DNA of 21,216 nucleotides from DASRDU01 sp035560235 (lineage in GTDB: Bacteria > Acidobacteriota > Blastocatellia > RBC074), in the NCBI GenBank assembly GCA_035560235.1, contig DATMAG010000083.1, forward strand, positions 1 through 21,216. The letters are read 5' to 3'. The notes under the pieces were generated by a model. It was given only the letters and a program-made list of their open reading frames with translations. It had not been told where the DNA came from and did not search any database. The position numbers and the translations under genes were made by a program. This document shows, piece after piece, positions 1-6,630 of the stretch (positions are counted from its first letter, which is position 1; each line of letters begins with the position of its first letter).

Positions 1-109
1 CTATGAGTTGACGCTGGAGCAACTGGCCTCTGCCTTACTGGATGAACTCAAAGAGCGCTATGGCACGAGAGAGCTGATTCAGGCGTACTCGCTCTGGGAT
101 AAAACCTGA
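1..109 (+). CDS. C-terminal end of an unknown protein (partial; possible antitoxin partner of the PIN gene)
   Basis: An open frame enters from the left edge (frame starting at base 2) and stops at TGA 107-109, giving about 35 residues that end in AYSLWDKT. The segment is rich in Leu, Glu and Lys and looks helical (LTLEQLASALLDELKER). It ends 41 bp before the PIN-domain gene on the same strand. A small gene directly upstream of a VapC-like toxin is often its antitoxin, but the visible piece carries no motif that proves this. The N-terminus lies outside the window. The frame is supported by its clean amino-acid composition; the function is unknown. Confidence 0.55.
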   Translation, partial: YELTLEQLASALLDELKERYGTRELIQAYSLWDKT

Positions 110-150
110 GCTATCAATCGGCTGTTTCGTGATCTACTGAGAATTGACTG

Positions 151-555
151 ATGGAAACCGTGGTCGTTGATACGGATGTGATTTCGTATCTGTTCAAGGG
201 GGACACGCGGGGTGAATTGTATTCATCACATCTGGAAGATCGGCTGGGAGTCATTTCTTTTATGACTCTGGCAGAACTGGATTACTGGCCGGCATTCCAT
301 AACCGGGGGCAGCGGAGACGGACTGACCCGGCGCTGTTCCTTCAGCCTTACATCGTTGTAGAGTCTGACCGGGAGCTTTGCCGGATGTGGGCAGAGGTTC
401 GCCATCAGGTGCAGCGCAGCGGCTTTCAAATCGAAACTGCAGATGCATGGATTGCAGCAACGGCACTGCTGCACCAAATTCCTCTTGTTACTCATAACCG
501 CAGCCATTTTATCCATGTCAACGGGCTGACGATTATTTCTGAATCGCCAGTCTGA
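151..555 (+). CDS. PIN-domain protein, VapC-like ribonuclease toxin
   Basis: This 134-aa protein is a complete single PIN domain, the usual VapC length. The acidic residues that bind the catalytic Mg2+ are visible: D7 and D9 in VVVDTDVISYLF, E42 in TLAEL, and D98 in ETADAWIAATAL. A C-terminal LVTHNRSHF matches the usual 'T-N-x-x-x-F' strand. VapC proteins are RNases that cleave tRNA or rRNA and are held in check by a co-expressed antitoxin; the partner would be the truncated gene at 1-109. The gene stops 10 bp before the S10 peptidase start, so the two may be co-transcribed, an unusual neighbour for a toxin. The PIN call is firm; an actual toxin role is inferred. Confidence 0.85.
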   Translation: METVVVDTDVISYLFKGDTRGELYSSHLEDRLGVISFMTLAELDYWPAFHNRGQRRRTDPALFLQPYIVVESDRELCRMWAEVRHQVQRSGFQIETADAWIAATALLHQIPLVTHNRSHFIHVNGLTIISESPV

Positions 556-557
556 CC

Positions 558-563
558 AGGAGG
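558..563 (+). promoter_or_regulatory. Shine-Dalgarno site that questions the S10 peptidase start
   Basis: A perfect AGGAGG lies only 2 nt before the ATG at 566 but 8 nt before the in-frame GTG at 572. Normal spacing therefore favours GTG 572, which would shorten the protein by two residues (M-T removed) and leave the signal peptide intact. Confidence 0.6.
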
Positions 564-565
564 CC

Positions 566-2116
566 ATGACCGTGATTACAACCATACTTCTCACATTTGC
601 CCTGCTGTTTCCACTCTTTCAGCAACCACCGCAGCAGCGACCGCAGACGCCGCCCGGACAGCCGCAGCCCGCGCAGGCTGAAGCGCCGAAGCCTGCGCCG
701 CTGCCCGATGAACCGCCGGTGGTCACAAAGCATGAAATCAAAGCCGGTGGCCGGACGCTGAAGTACACCGTCACGACCGGTTTTATGCCGCTCAAAAACA
801 ATCAGGGTGAAACCGAGGCGCGGATTTTCTTCATCGCCTACACGCTCGACGGGACGAGCAATCCGGCGCAGCGACCGCTGATGTTTTCATTCAACGGCGG
901 GCCGGGGTCATCGTCGGTCTGGCTCCATCTGGGCGCGCTCGGGCCGAAGCGGGTCAGGATGCTCGATGACGGCGGCATGCCTGCGCCGCCTTATCAGCTT
1001 GTCGAAAATGAATACACGTGGCTCGACAAGACTGATCTGGTCTTTATTGATCCGGTCGGCACGGGCTACAGCCGCGCGGCGAGTCAGCAGCTGGCGCAGA
1101 AATTCTTCGGCCTGCAGGGCGATCTGCAATCGGTCGGCGAATTCATTCGAATGTACCTGACGCGCTATGAACGCTGGGCGTCGCCGCTCTTTCTGGTCGG
1201 TGAAAGTTACGGCACGACGCGGGCCTCAGGGCTGTCAGGACTGCTTGTGGAGCAGGGAATTGCCTTCAACGGCGTGCTGCTGATTTCAACGGTCATGAAC
1301 TTTCAGACGCTGCTCTTTGCGCCGGGCAACGATCTGCCTTACCTGCTGATTCTGCCTTCGTACACGGCGACCGCGTGGTATCACAAAAAGCTGCCCGCCG
1401 ATTTACAAAGCAGGCCGCTCAAAAGCGTGCTGGAAGAAGTCGAACGATGGGTCGCCAGTGATTACACGCTCGCGCTCGGCAAAGGCGACCGGCTGACGCC
1501 GCAGGAGCGGCAGAAGGTGGTCGAGCAGATGGCGCGATACACCGGGCTGAGCCGCGAATTCATTGATAACAACAATCTGCGCGTCGAACTGGGCCGCTTC
1601 AACAAGGAACTGCTGCGCGATCAGAAGCGCACGACGGGACGGCTCGACAGCCGCTTCAGGGGGATTGATGCCAGAGCGGCGGGTGACAATCCGGACTTCG
1701 ATCCGAGTATGACGGCGATCAGGCCGCCTTACACGGCAGCCTTCAATGATTACGTGCGCCGCGAACTCGGGTTCAAAAGCGACCTCGATTACTACATTCT
1801 CGGCGGCGGCGTGGGCCTGTGGAACTGGGGCGTCAACAACGGCTACGCTGATACAAGCACGGCGCTGCGCAGCGCGTTTGCGAAGAATCCGTATCTGAAG
1901 GTCTTCGTCGCGTTTGGTTATTACGATATGGCGACGCCGTATTACGCGGCTGAGTACACGATTGATCATATGGGCCTCGATCCGACGCTCAGGCGCAACA
2001 TCACGACGGCTTATTACGAAGCCGGTCATATGATGTACATTGATCTGAAATCACTGGCGAAGCTGAAGCAGGACGTGGACAAATTCATTGACAGCGCAAT
2101 TCCAGGCAGGCCGTAA
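566..2116 (+). CDS. Secreted serine carboxypeptidase, peptidase family S10
   Basis: This 516-aa protein has an N-terminal hydrophobic signal segment (residues 3-18, VITTILLTFALLFPLF) and then a Pro/Gln-rich linker to about residue 50. The S10 alpha/beta-hydrolase fold follows: oxyanion-loop motif FNGGPGSSS at 109-117, catalytic Ser214 in VGESYGTTR, likely Asp454 in FGYYDMATP and His488 in EAGHMMY. The family removes C-terminal amino acids from peptides, usually at acidic pH; this one should act in the periplasm or outside the cell. The length is normal for bacterial S10 enzymes. The start may be GTG 572 rather than ATG 566 because of the ribosome-site spacing. It follows the PIN gene by 10 bp. 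A long hairpin lies downstream at 2149-2218. Confidence 0.93.
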   Translation: MTVITTILLTFALLFPLFQQPPQQRPQTPPGQPQPAQAEAPKPAPLPDEPPVVTKHEIKAGGRTLKYTVTTGFMPLKNNQGETEARIFFIAYTLDGTSNPAQRPLMFSFNGGPGSSSVWLHLGALGPKRVRMLDDGGMPAPPYQLVENEYTWLDKTDLVFIDPVGTGYSRAASQQLAQKFFGLQGDLQSVGEFIRMYLTRYERWASPLFLVGESYGTTRASGLSGLLVEQGIAFNGVLLISTVMNFQTLLFAPGNDLPYLLILPSYTATAWYHKKLPADLQSRPLKSVLEEVERWVASDYTLALGKGDRLTPQERQKVVEQMARYTGLSREFIDNNNLRVELGRFNKELLRDQKRTTGRLDSRFRGIDARAAGDNPDFDPSMTAIRPPYTAAFNDYVRRELGFKSDLDYYILGGGVGLWNWGVNNGYADTSTALRSAFAKNPYLKVFVAFGYYDMATPYYAAEYTIDHMGLDPTLRRNITTAYYEAGHMMYIDLKSLAKLKQDVDKFIDSAIPGRP

Positions 2117-2148
2117 TCACTGACAATATCGGAATGGATGTTCACACC

Positions 2149-2218
2149 CCTGATTCCTGATGCCTGAATCCTGACTCCTGCTTATTTCAGGAACGGGAAT
2201 CAGGCACCAGGAATCAGG
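2149..2218. repeat. Hairpin made of two inverted heptamer arrays (CCTGAWT units)
   Basis: The left arm (2149-2180) reads CCTGATT, CCTGATG, CCTGAAT, CCTGACT, CCTG. The right arm (2188-2218) is the same type of array on the opposite strand (CAGGAAC, GGGAAT, CAGGCAC, CAGGAAT, CAGG). The 7-nt loop is CTTATTT. The outer 11 bp (CCTGATTCCTG) pair perfectly and most of the remaining arm pairs with few mismatches. No T-tract follows, so it is not a classic terminator, although it could stop or stabilise the S10 transcript. The GCCTGAATCCTG core recurs at 10161-10172. Confidence 0.85.
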
Positions 2219-2267
2219 CGGGAGACACCGCAATTGAAATTCTTTCCCTTCGACCGGAGACGAAAAC

Positions 2268-3099
2268 ATGCGCACGTTACGATTCGCTGCGCCTCATCGC
2301 TTTACCGGCAGAATGTGGCTGGCTGCCGGAATGTTGTCTGCCCTCGCGCTGTTTGCGGCAGCGCTGATTGCCGAAAGGGCAACGCAGTCAAAGCCGCGTT
2401 ACGAAGCCGGGATTCGCCGCACGAGTCACGGCATTCCGCACCTCACGGCCCGCGACTGGGGCGGCCTCGGTTTTGGTGAAGGTTATGCTACTGAGCAATC
2501 GCAGTTTGTCAGCCGAACTGCTGCGTCCTGAACTCGTCAAACGCTGTCAGGCAACTTCATCTGTCACGCTCGACGGGCAGAGCGTTGATCTGCGCAAAGC
2601 CTGTCAGGTGCTTTCCGCGCGGGATGGCCGGTATGAAGTTGACATCGTCGGCCCGGTGCTGTGGCGTGAATTCATCACGCGGTATGAACCGGCTGAACTG
2701 CAGCGCAGCGGCGCTTTGTTTGCTCAGGGGTTCAATCCGGCTGACCCGGTCAACACGCCGAATACTCTCGCTGCTGATCAGGACGGCAGCAGACAATCGC
2801 TGACGACGCTTGAACCGCACAAAATCCCGGAGCGCGTCAAAGGCAGCCGCTTTCTCGGCAAAGACGGCTACCTGATCAATCGCGGCAGCAGCTTCGTGAT
2901 GGCGCTTGAATACACCGCACAGGGGCCGCGCGCCCAGGCCTTTCTGACCTGTTCGCAATTGGGCGATCCGACATCGCCGCTCTTTTATGATCAGACGCAG
3001 TTGTTTTCAGCAAAGAAATGGCGGCGCATTCTCTTTACCGAGGCCGAGATCAAAGCCGACCCGAACCTGCAAACAATCAGAGTCACCAGCGGGAAGTGA
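2268..3099 (+). pseudogene. Penicillin-amidase/AHL-acylase family gene with a large internal deletion
   Basis: The 5' part (ATG 2268, GGAGA ribosome site just upstream) encodes a hydrophobic signal segment and then YEAGIRRTSHGIPHL and WGGLGFGEGYA, the typical N-terminus of the acylase precursor (Ntn-hydrolase family S45). From about 2487 the homology continues in another frame with LSNRSLSAELL, SVTLDGQSVDL, GPVLWREF, GSSFVMALEYT, SQLGDPTSPLFYDQTQLFS and the typical end KKWRRILFTEAEIKADP, stopping at 3097-3099. Family members are about 750-800 aa, while only about 75 and 200 residues remain here. The middle, including the autocatalytic N-terminal Ser of the beta chain, is absent. The reading frame changes at the join, so the product would stop at 2529-2531. 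A genuine deletion and an assembly error are both possible. Confidence 0.85.
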
Positions 3100-3112
3100 G
3101 GAGGATGGCAGG

Positions 3113-3244
3113 TTGCAGATTACAGATTGCAGAGTGAGGAACTGGCAGAGCAATCAGACTAAAAGAGCAGTGACGCGGTCCTGCTGCCTGCTGTTGATGA
3201 TTGCGCTTTGTCCGGGCAGTCTGCAATCTGCAATCTGCAATCTG
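3113..3244. repeat. Inverted pair of heptamer arrays (TTGCAGA / TCTGCAA)
   Basis: Three heptamers TTGCAGA, TTACAGA, TTGCAGA occupy 3113-3133. Their reverse complement TCTGCAA is repeated three times at 3220-3240, followed by TCTG. The arms are 86 bp apart and could pair over about 21 bp with one mismatch. The left arm begins 14 bp after the acylase stop codon. The right arm lies inside the signal-peptide region of the DUF6702 reading frame. Confidence 0.85.
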
Positions 3245-3706
3245 ACATTACACAGGTTTCACGTCAGCAATTCGCAGCTTGAATACAATCAGTCGGCGCA
3301 GTCAGTTGAAATCATCGTGCGCGTCTTTGCCGATGATTTTCAGACTGCCATCAGCCGACACGCAGGCCGCGAAGTCAGGCTTGATCGCCTTGAGGACTGG
3401 AAGGACAAAACCAAAACGGCGCTGATTGTCGCTTACCTCAATGACAATTTCGTGCTGAAAACCAAGGCTGGCCGTCCGGTCAGACTGACCTGGGTCGGAA
3501 TGGAAGGGATGGCCGATATGTTCTGGATTTACGTTGAGGGCCGGATGCCCGGCGGTCTGGTCGGCGCGCAGTTGAAGAACCGCCTGCACTGTGAACTTTT
3601 CGATGACCAGGTCAATGTCGTCACCGTGAAATTCCAGGGTAAACAGGCCGGGCTGATGTTTGAGCCAAAGGACGGATTCAAAAGCATCGCCGGGCCGACC
3701 CGTTAA
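3170..3706 (+). CDS. DUF6702 family exported protein
   Basis: The mature part matches DUF6702: HRFHVSNSQLEYN (family norm HPFHVS), VEIIVRVFADDFQTAI, LNDNFVLKTKAGRPVRL, TWVGMEGMADMFWIYVEG, and the C-terminal CELFDDQVNVVTVKFQGK. The function of the family is unknown; members are small exported beta-rich proteins. The start is uncertain. GTG 3170 gives a basic N-terminus and a hydrophobic stretch (RSCCLLLMIALCPG) that works as a signal peptide, while ATG 3197 would give only a short one. Neither has a strong ribosome site. The heptamer array at 3220-3244 encodes SLQSAICNLT between the signal and the mature domain, so the repeat appears to have inserted in frame or replaced the original cleavage region. 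The gene follows the broken acylase on the same strand. Confidence 0.8.
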   Translation: MTRSCCLLLMIALCPGSLQSAICNLTLHRFHVSNSQLEYNQSAQSVEIIVRVFADDFQTAISRHAGREVRLDRLEDWKDKTKTALIVAYLNDNFVLKTKAGRPVRLTWVGMEGMADMFWIYVEGRMPGGLVGAQLKNRLHCELFDDQVNVVTVKFQGKQAGLMFEPKDGFKSIAGPTR

Positions 3707-3760
3707 AGGGAGACTGGAGTGGCACCTGAGCAAAATCAACGGCCCGGTTCAGAATTCTTA

Positions 3761-3771
3761 TGCCGAAGGGG
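3761..3771 (+). other. Possible degenerate attachment-site copy of the tRNA-Leu 3' end
   Basis: TGCCGAAGGGG here is identical to the last 11 bases of tRNA-Leu as written on the plus strand (5575-5585). An integrated element leaves such a copy of the tRNA 3' end at its far boundary, and an integrase remnant lies against the tRNA. A chance 11-bp match in a window this size is roughly a 1% event, so this remains tentative. Confidence 0.35.
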
Positions 3772-3854
3772 AACTGCCCACCCGTCAGCCTTCAACCCGC
3801 CTGCCTGCAGGAATTCCCTCGTCGCCAGTCTCTCTTTTTACGTATCCGTCAATC

Positions 3855-3891
3855 CTGACAAGTCCTTGTATGAGGCAGGAGCTTGTCAGGT
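3855..3891. repeat. Stable intergenic stem-loop
   Basis: CCTGACAAG at 3855-3863 pairs perfectly with CTTGTCAGG, and the inner TCCT pairs with AGGA across a single bulged G, giving a 13-bp stem with a 10-nt loop. No T-tract follows on either strand. It lies between the convergent DUF6702 gene and the gene at 3966-4652, so it may protect or end both transcripts. Apart from this and the 11-bp tRNA copy, I see no gene in 3707-3965. Confidence 0.6.
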
Positions 3892-3965
3892 TCGTGACAT
3901 TCCGTTGACACCGGCCCGGGATTGCCCGGAGCGTTGACACTCGAATTCTGCGGCTGCTGTGCGGT

Positions 3966-4652
3966 TCAATTGTCGCCTGCTGCAACCGGCAGGCCTTCAG
4001 GAATAGCGGCTCTGATTCTCTCCCATTCAGCCTGATCGGGTTCGCCGCGAATCAGGCTGACGGTGCTGGTATGTCCGTTCGGCCACGCTACGCGCAACGG
4101 CAGACTCAACTGACAGGCATAAACAGCATCCACACGCTTTTTCGGTTCATTCGGCTGGCTGGTATCAAGATACGACAGCAGCCCCTGATCCCAGAGAAAG
4201 GGCAGGTTCTTCCGGCGCGCCTGCTCAAAGCGCTGCGCGCCGTCCGGCGGTCTGGCGGCCTCGCCGAACTGTCTGATGACGGATGCTCCCTGCTGATACT
4301 CCAGATATTTGCCATCTGCTGAAGACCAGGCCGTGACAATCCGCCCGTCATTGTAGGTCAGCTGTTCGATGAAGCTCCCGTCCCCGCGCACGAGTCGCTG
4401 CCGCGTCAGGTGGTAACGCTCAACGCCCTTTTCGTCTTTGAGAGTGCGAATCTGGGTCATCGTGTGCGCAAAGTGGGATAAATCCGCGCCCTGAGGAACA
4501 GCATTGAGAACTGCGGAAGCATCCAGGCCAAGCCGCTCAAGTGTGACTGCGGTGACGCGCGCGGCTTCAGCATTGTGTCGCGAACGCCAGGCCACCAGAG
4601 CGGAGATCAGGCCGAGCAGCAGCCCGGCCAGCAGCAGTGTCTTTACTTTCAT
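3966..4652 (-). CDS. Unknown membrane-anchored or exported protein
   Basis: I do not recognise this 228-aa protein. ATG 4652 is preferred over the longer open frame because it is preceded by an AAGGAG-type ribosome site and opens a clean N-terminal membrane segment (KVKTLLLAGLLLGLISALVAW). The rest is soluble and mixed: a region with TLERLGLDASAVLNAVPQG, strand-like stretches (RYHLTRQRLVRGDGSF, QLTYNDGRIVTAW) and a C-terminal half with LSLPLRVAWPNGHTSTVSL. No catalytic motif is visible. It has two Cys residues at most and is Arg/Ala rich. It lies between the DUF6702 gene and an IPT/TIG remnant, within the stretch that may be a decayed integrated element. Confidence 0.75.
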   Translation of the reverse strand: MKVKTLLLAGLLLGLISALVAWRSRHNAEAARVTAVTLERLGLDASAVLNAVPQGADLSHFAHTMTQIRTLKDEKGVERYHLTRQRLVRGDGSFIEQLTYNDGRIVTAWSSADGKYLEYQQGASVIRQFGEAARPPDGAQRFEQARRKNLPFLWDQGLLSYLDTSQPNEPKKRVDAVYACQLSLPLRVAWPNGHTSTVSLIRGEPDQAEWERIRAAIPEGLPVAAGDN

Positions 4653-4731
4653 GTCTGACTCCTTTCGATTGAAGAATTGAACCTCAGCCTGCTCAGCACA
4701 AACAGCCATAGCAATAATTCGTTTTGGATAC

Positions 4732-4753
4732 TTCCTCACTTTCAGGTGAGGAA
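4732..4753. repeat. Short hairpin between remnant genes
   Basis: TTCCTCAC (4732-4739) and GTGAGGAA (4746-4753) form a perfect 8-bp stem with the loop TTTCAG. The adjacent A-run is on the wrong side for a minus-strand terminator. It lies between the IPT/TIG remnant and the 228-aa gene. Confidence 0.45.
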
Positions 4754-4766
4754 AAACGATAAAACG

Positions 4767-5378
4767 TTACGTTTTCACCTTCACTCCGACCGTTCTGGCC
4801 GTCGCGATGTCCGCCGCGCTGATCTGTGCCCGTAACTGCGTGGATGAGACAAAGCTGGTCGGCTTCTCTGCCCCGTCGAATATCACTTTCGTGTTCTGAC
4901 TGAAGCCGCTGCCGTTCACCGTCAGCGTGAAGGCCGGGCCGCCATGTGCAATCGTGTTCGGGCTGAGGCTGGTGATCGTGCCAGCCGCCGAAACGGTACG
5001 GAATGTGGCCTGCTGGCTCGTGCCCTGATTGTTCCCGCTCGGCGTGTAAACGACCACCGCAGCATCGCCCGCAGCAGCCACCAGACCTGCCGGGACTGTC
5101 GCAGTCAGTTGCGAGGCCGACACGAAGGAAGTTGCCAGATCAGTCCCGTTCCACTTCACCACCGAATTGCTGCTGAAGCGCACACCATTCACAGTCAGCG
5201 TGAACTGCGAACTCCCGGCGGGCGTCAGTTCAGGCGAGATTGATGTGATCGCCGGACCGGTCGGAGTCGAACTGCCGCCGGTGAACACAGCGTTGATGAC
5301 GAAGGTCGCGGCCTGACTCGTGCCGCCGCCCGGGGCTGGCGTGAAGACAGTCACAGTCGCATTGACATCTCCGGCCAT
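4767..5378 (-). pseudogene. IPT/TIG-domain surface protein, 5'-truncated remnant
   Basis: The 203-residue frame contains two IPT/TIG immunoglobulin-like units, GPAITSISPELTPAGSSQFTLTVNGVRFSSNSVVKW and TITSLSPNTIAHGGPAFTLTVNGSGFSQNTKVIF in short form, each followed by SASQLTATVP or SSTQLRAQIS-type strands and GTSQQATF linkers. Before them is the end of a third unit (GDVNATVTVFTPAPGGGTSQAATF). Such proteins are normally long, exported and repeat-built. Here the frame begins in mid-domain, a stop codon lies directly before the apparent ATG, and there is no signal peptide, so the 5' end has been lost. The break coincides with the integrase stub on the other strand (about 5373-5385). The 3' end at TAA 4767-4769 appears natural. 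Confidence 0.8.
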
Positions 5379-5528
5379 TCAGACCGGACGCTGATTTTGT
5401 GGTACAGCCACTCGACTGAAAAGACGCGGAGAGAGGCAGTCGAAGTCCTCGAAAAGATCGCACCTGGCCCGGAGAAGCCAAAACAGGCCGAAACCGTTGA
5501 CACAAGTGTTGACACTCAAAAAAACTGA
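5373..5528 (+). pseudogene. Tyrosine recombinase (phage-type integrase), C-terminal stub
   Basis: The plus-strand frame reads GHSDRTLILWYSHSTEKT and then RREAVEVLEKIAPGPEKPKQ to a TGA at 5526-5528. This matches the end of XerC/phage-type integrases, where the catalytic His lies in 'LGH' and the nucleophile Tyr in 'YSH'. Here they are the H of GHS at 5376-5378 and the Y at 5403-5405. Everything upstream, including the Arg catalytic residues, is missing; the frame runs directly into the IPT/TIG remnant. The stub stops 47 bp from the 3' end of tRNA-Leu, the standard place for an integrase of an element inserted in a tRNA gene. The frame is short, so the call rests on the motif and the location. 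Confidence 0.7.
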
Positions 5529-5574
5529 AGCCGCCAAATCGTTCTGATTCAGCGGCTTGCAGTATTGTATAAAG

Positions 5575-5656
<82 letters not shown>

Positions 5657-5693
5657 GTTCAGGAGGACTCTGAGTCCCCGGCTGAATAATCCC

Positions 5694-6131
5694 TTACTTC
5701 TTCGCTGGCGACGGTGAAGTCTTAGCCGCCGGGCTGGCCGACGCGCTCGGTGACGGGCTGGCACTCGGCGCAGCAGTCGGTGAAACGCTCGGCGCGGCTG
5801 CCGGAAGCGACGCTGCCGGTGAAGGCGACGGCGTGGCCGTTGCGCCCGACTCCCTGACCACTGACCGCGGCCCCGTGATACCGGGCAGCGAGAAGATCAG
5901 CGCCAGCAGCATAAAAATTATCGCGGCGATGATCGTGGCTTTTTCCAGCGGCTTCTGCGCGCCGCGCGGACCGAAGGCCGTCTGGCTGCCCGCGCCGCCA
6001 AAGGCTGCGGCCACATCACCACCCTTGCCTGATTGCAGCAGCACAACCAGGACCAGAAACAAACAGGCCAGAATATAAAGTCCGTAAAGTAGGTAAACCA
6101 AAATTGAAGCCCTGCCTTTATTGTCTTTCAC
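5694..6131 (-). CDS. secG: Preprotein translocase subunit SecG
   Basis: SecG is a small inner-membrane subunit of the SecYEG channel that aids protein export. The protein has two membrane segments (YLLYGLYILACLFLVLVVLL and KATIIAAIIFMLLALIFSL) joined by the SecG loop LLQSGKGGDVAAAFGGAGS and TAFGPRGAQK. The C-terminal tail of about 55 residues is low-complexity Ala/Ser/Pro, longer than in most SecG proteins. The longest frame starts at GTG 6131 (145 aa). TTG 6101 gives an N-terminus (VYLLYGLYILA) that aligns better with other SecG proteins, so the start is open. The gene is followed 37 bp later by tRNA-Leu on the same strand. Confidence 0.93.
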   Translation of the reverse strand: MKDNKGRASILVYLLYGLYILACLFLVLVVLLQSGKGGDVAAAFGGAGSQTAFGPRGAQKPLEKATIIAAIIFMLLALIFSLPGITGPRSVVRESGATATPSPSPAASLPAAAPSVSPTAAPSASPSPSASASPAAKTSPSPAKK

Positions 6132-6301
6132 CAGAGCCAGCCAGTCTCAACACTGTCAGCTCCGGCTCAATCAGGAGGGGGATATTACGGGAGTGGTTTG
6201 TTGTCTGTCAACCATTTGACTCAAATTAGCTCGCCGGGATTCTGCCTGCGCCTGACCGTCAGTACAGCAGCAGCAAAGACAGCCATTTCTGTTCCGATGG
6301 C

Positions 6302-6339
6302 GAAAAAACGCGAGCTGCTTCCGGATGGAAACAGCTCGC
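6302..6339 (-). terminator. Strong rho-independent terminator on the minus strand
   Basis: Read on the minus strand, GCGAGCTGTTTCC pairs with GGAAGCAGCTCGC (13 bp including one G-U pair) around the loop ATCC, followed by GTTTTTTCG. It lies upstream of secG, and no minus-strand gene lies further right, so it must end a small transcript that begins between about 6340 and 6560, or act as an attenuator for secG. Confidence 0.85.
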
Positions 6340-6550
6340 ATCTCTGCCCCATTGAGCCAGACCCTTGCCTGGCTGAGAGCAGCCTTATTCAGATCCGCTG
6401 CCGTTTGTTAACCCCAGAGCCATCCGGCAGCGTCTCTGTGTCGCTCAACTGCTCTCACCTTCATAAGCAGAAAACGGAGACGAAAGCTGTAAGGCTGAAG
6501 AAAAAAAACTTCAGAAAATTAACCGGCCGTATTCAAGCCCCTGAACAAAG
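6340..6550 (-). ncRNA. Candidate structured RNA upstream of secG
   Basis: This stretch has no convincing gene on either strand but contains nested helices. TGAGAGCAG at 6374-6382 pairs with CTGCTCTCA at 6449-6457 (9 bp), and inside it GCTGCCG 6397-6403 pairs with CGGCAGC 6425-6431 (7 bp). These leave a large internal bubble of 14 and 17 nt. A symmetric CTGAAG-A8-CTTCAG lies at about 6495-6514. With the terminator at 6302-6339 the unit would be roughly 150-200 nt. The layout of two helices around a bubble with its own terminator resembles 6S RNA in outline, but I recognise no 6S sequence motif. It could also be a secG leader. The exact ends and promoter are not visible. Confidence 0.45.
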
Positions 6551-6552
6551 TC

Positions 6553-6558
6553 TATACT
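6553..6558 (+). promoter_or_regulatory. Possible -10 box of the ChaN-like gene
   Basis: TATACT lies 72 bp before the ATG at 6631, facing the gene. The expected -35 position holds only a weak match (TATTCA at 6530-6535), so this is a modest candidate. Confidence 0.3.
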
Positions 6559-6630
6559 GAGTGCCTGAACCAGGGCGGCGCCGGACTTACGGCAACGGGG
6601 TTCATCAATCGAGAACAGGCCGGAGGCATC

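Noticed and set aside
1403..2029. Long minus-strand frame inside the S10 gene
   Set aside because: Antisense shadow of a well-supported peptidase gene; Arg/Val/Ala-rich composition typical of GC-rich antisense frames.
2149..2218. CRISPR-like repeat array
   Set aside because: Units are 7 bp, contiguous and inverted, without spacers; no cas genes in the window.
6198..6560. Plus-strand open frame of 120 codons upstream of the ChaN-like gene
   Set aside because: No ribosome site, no family resemblance, odd composition; it overlaps the minus-strand terminator and the nested helices, which explain the sequence better.
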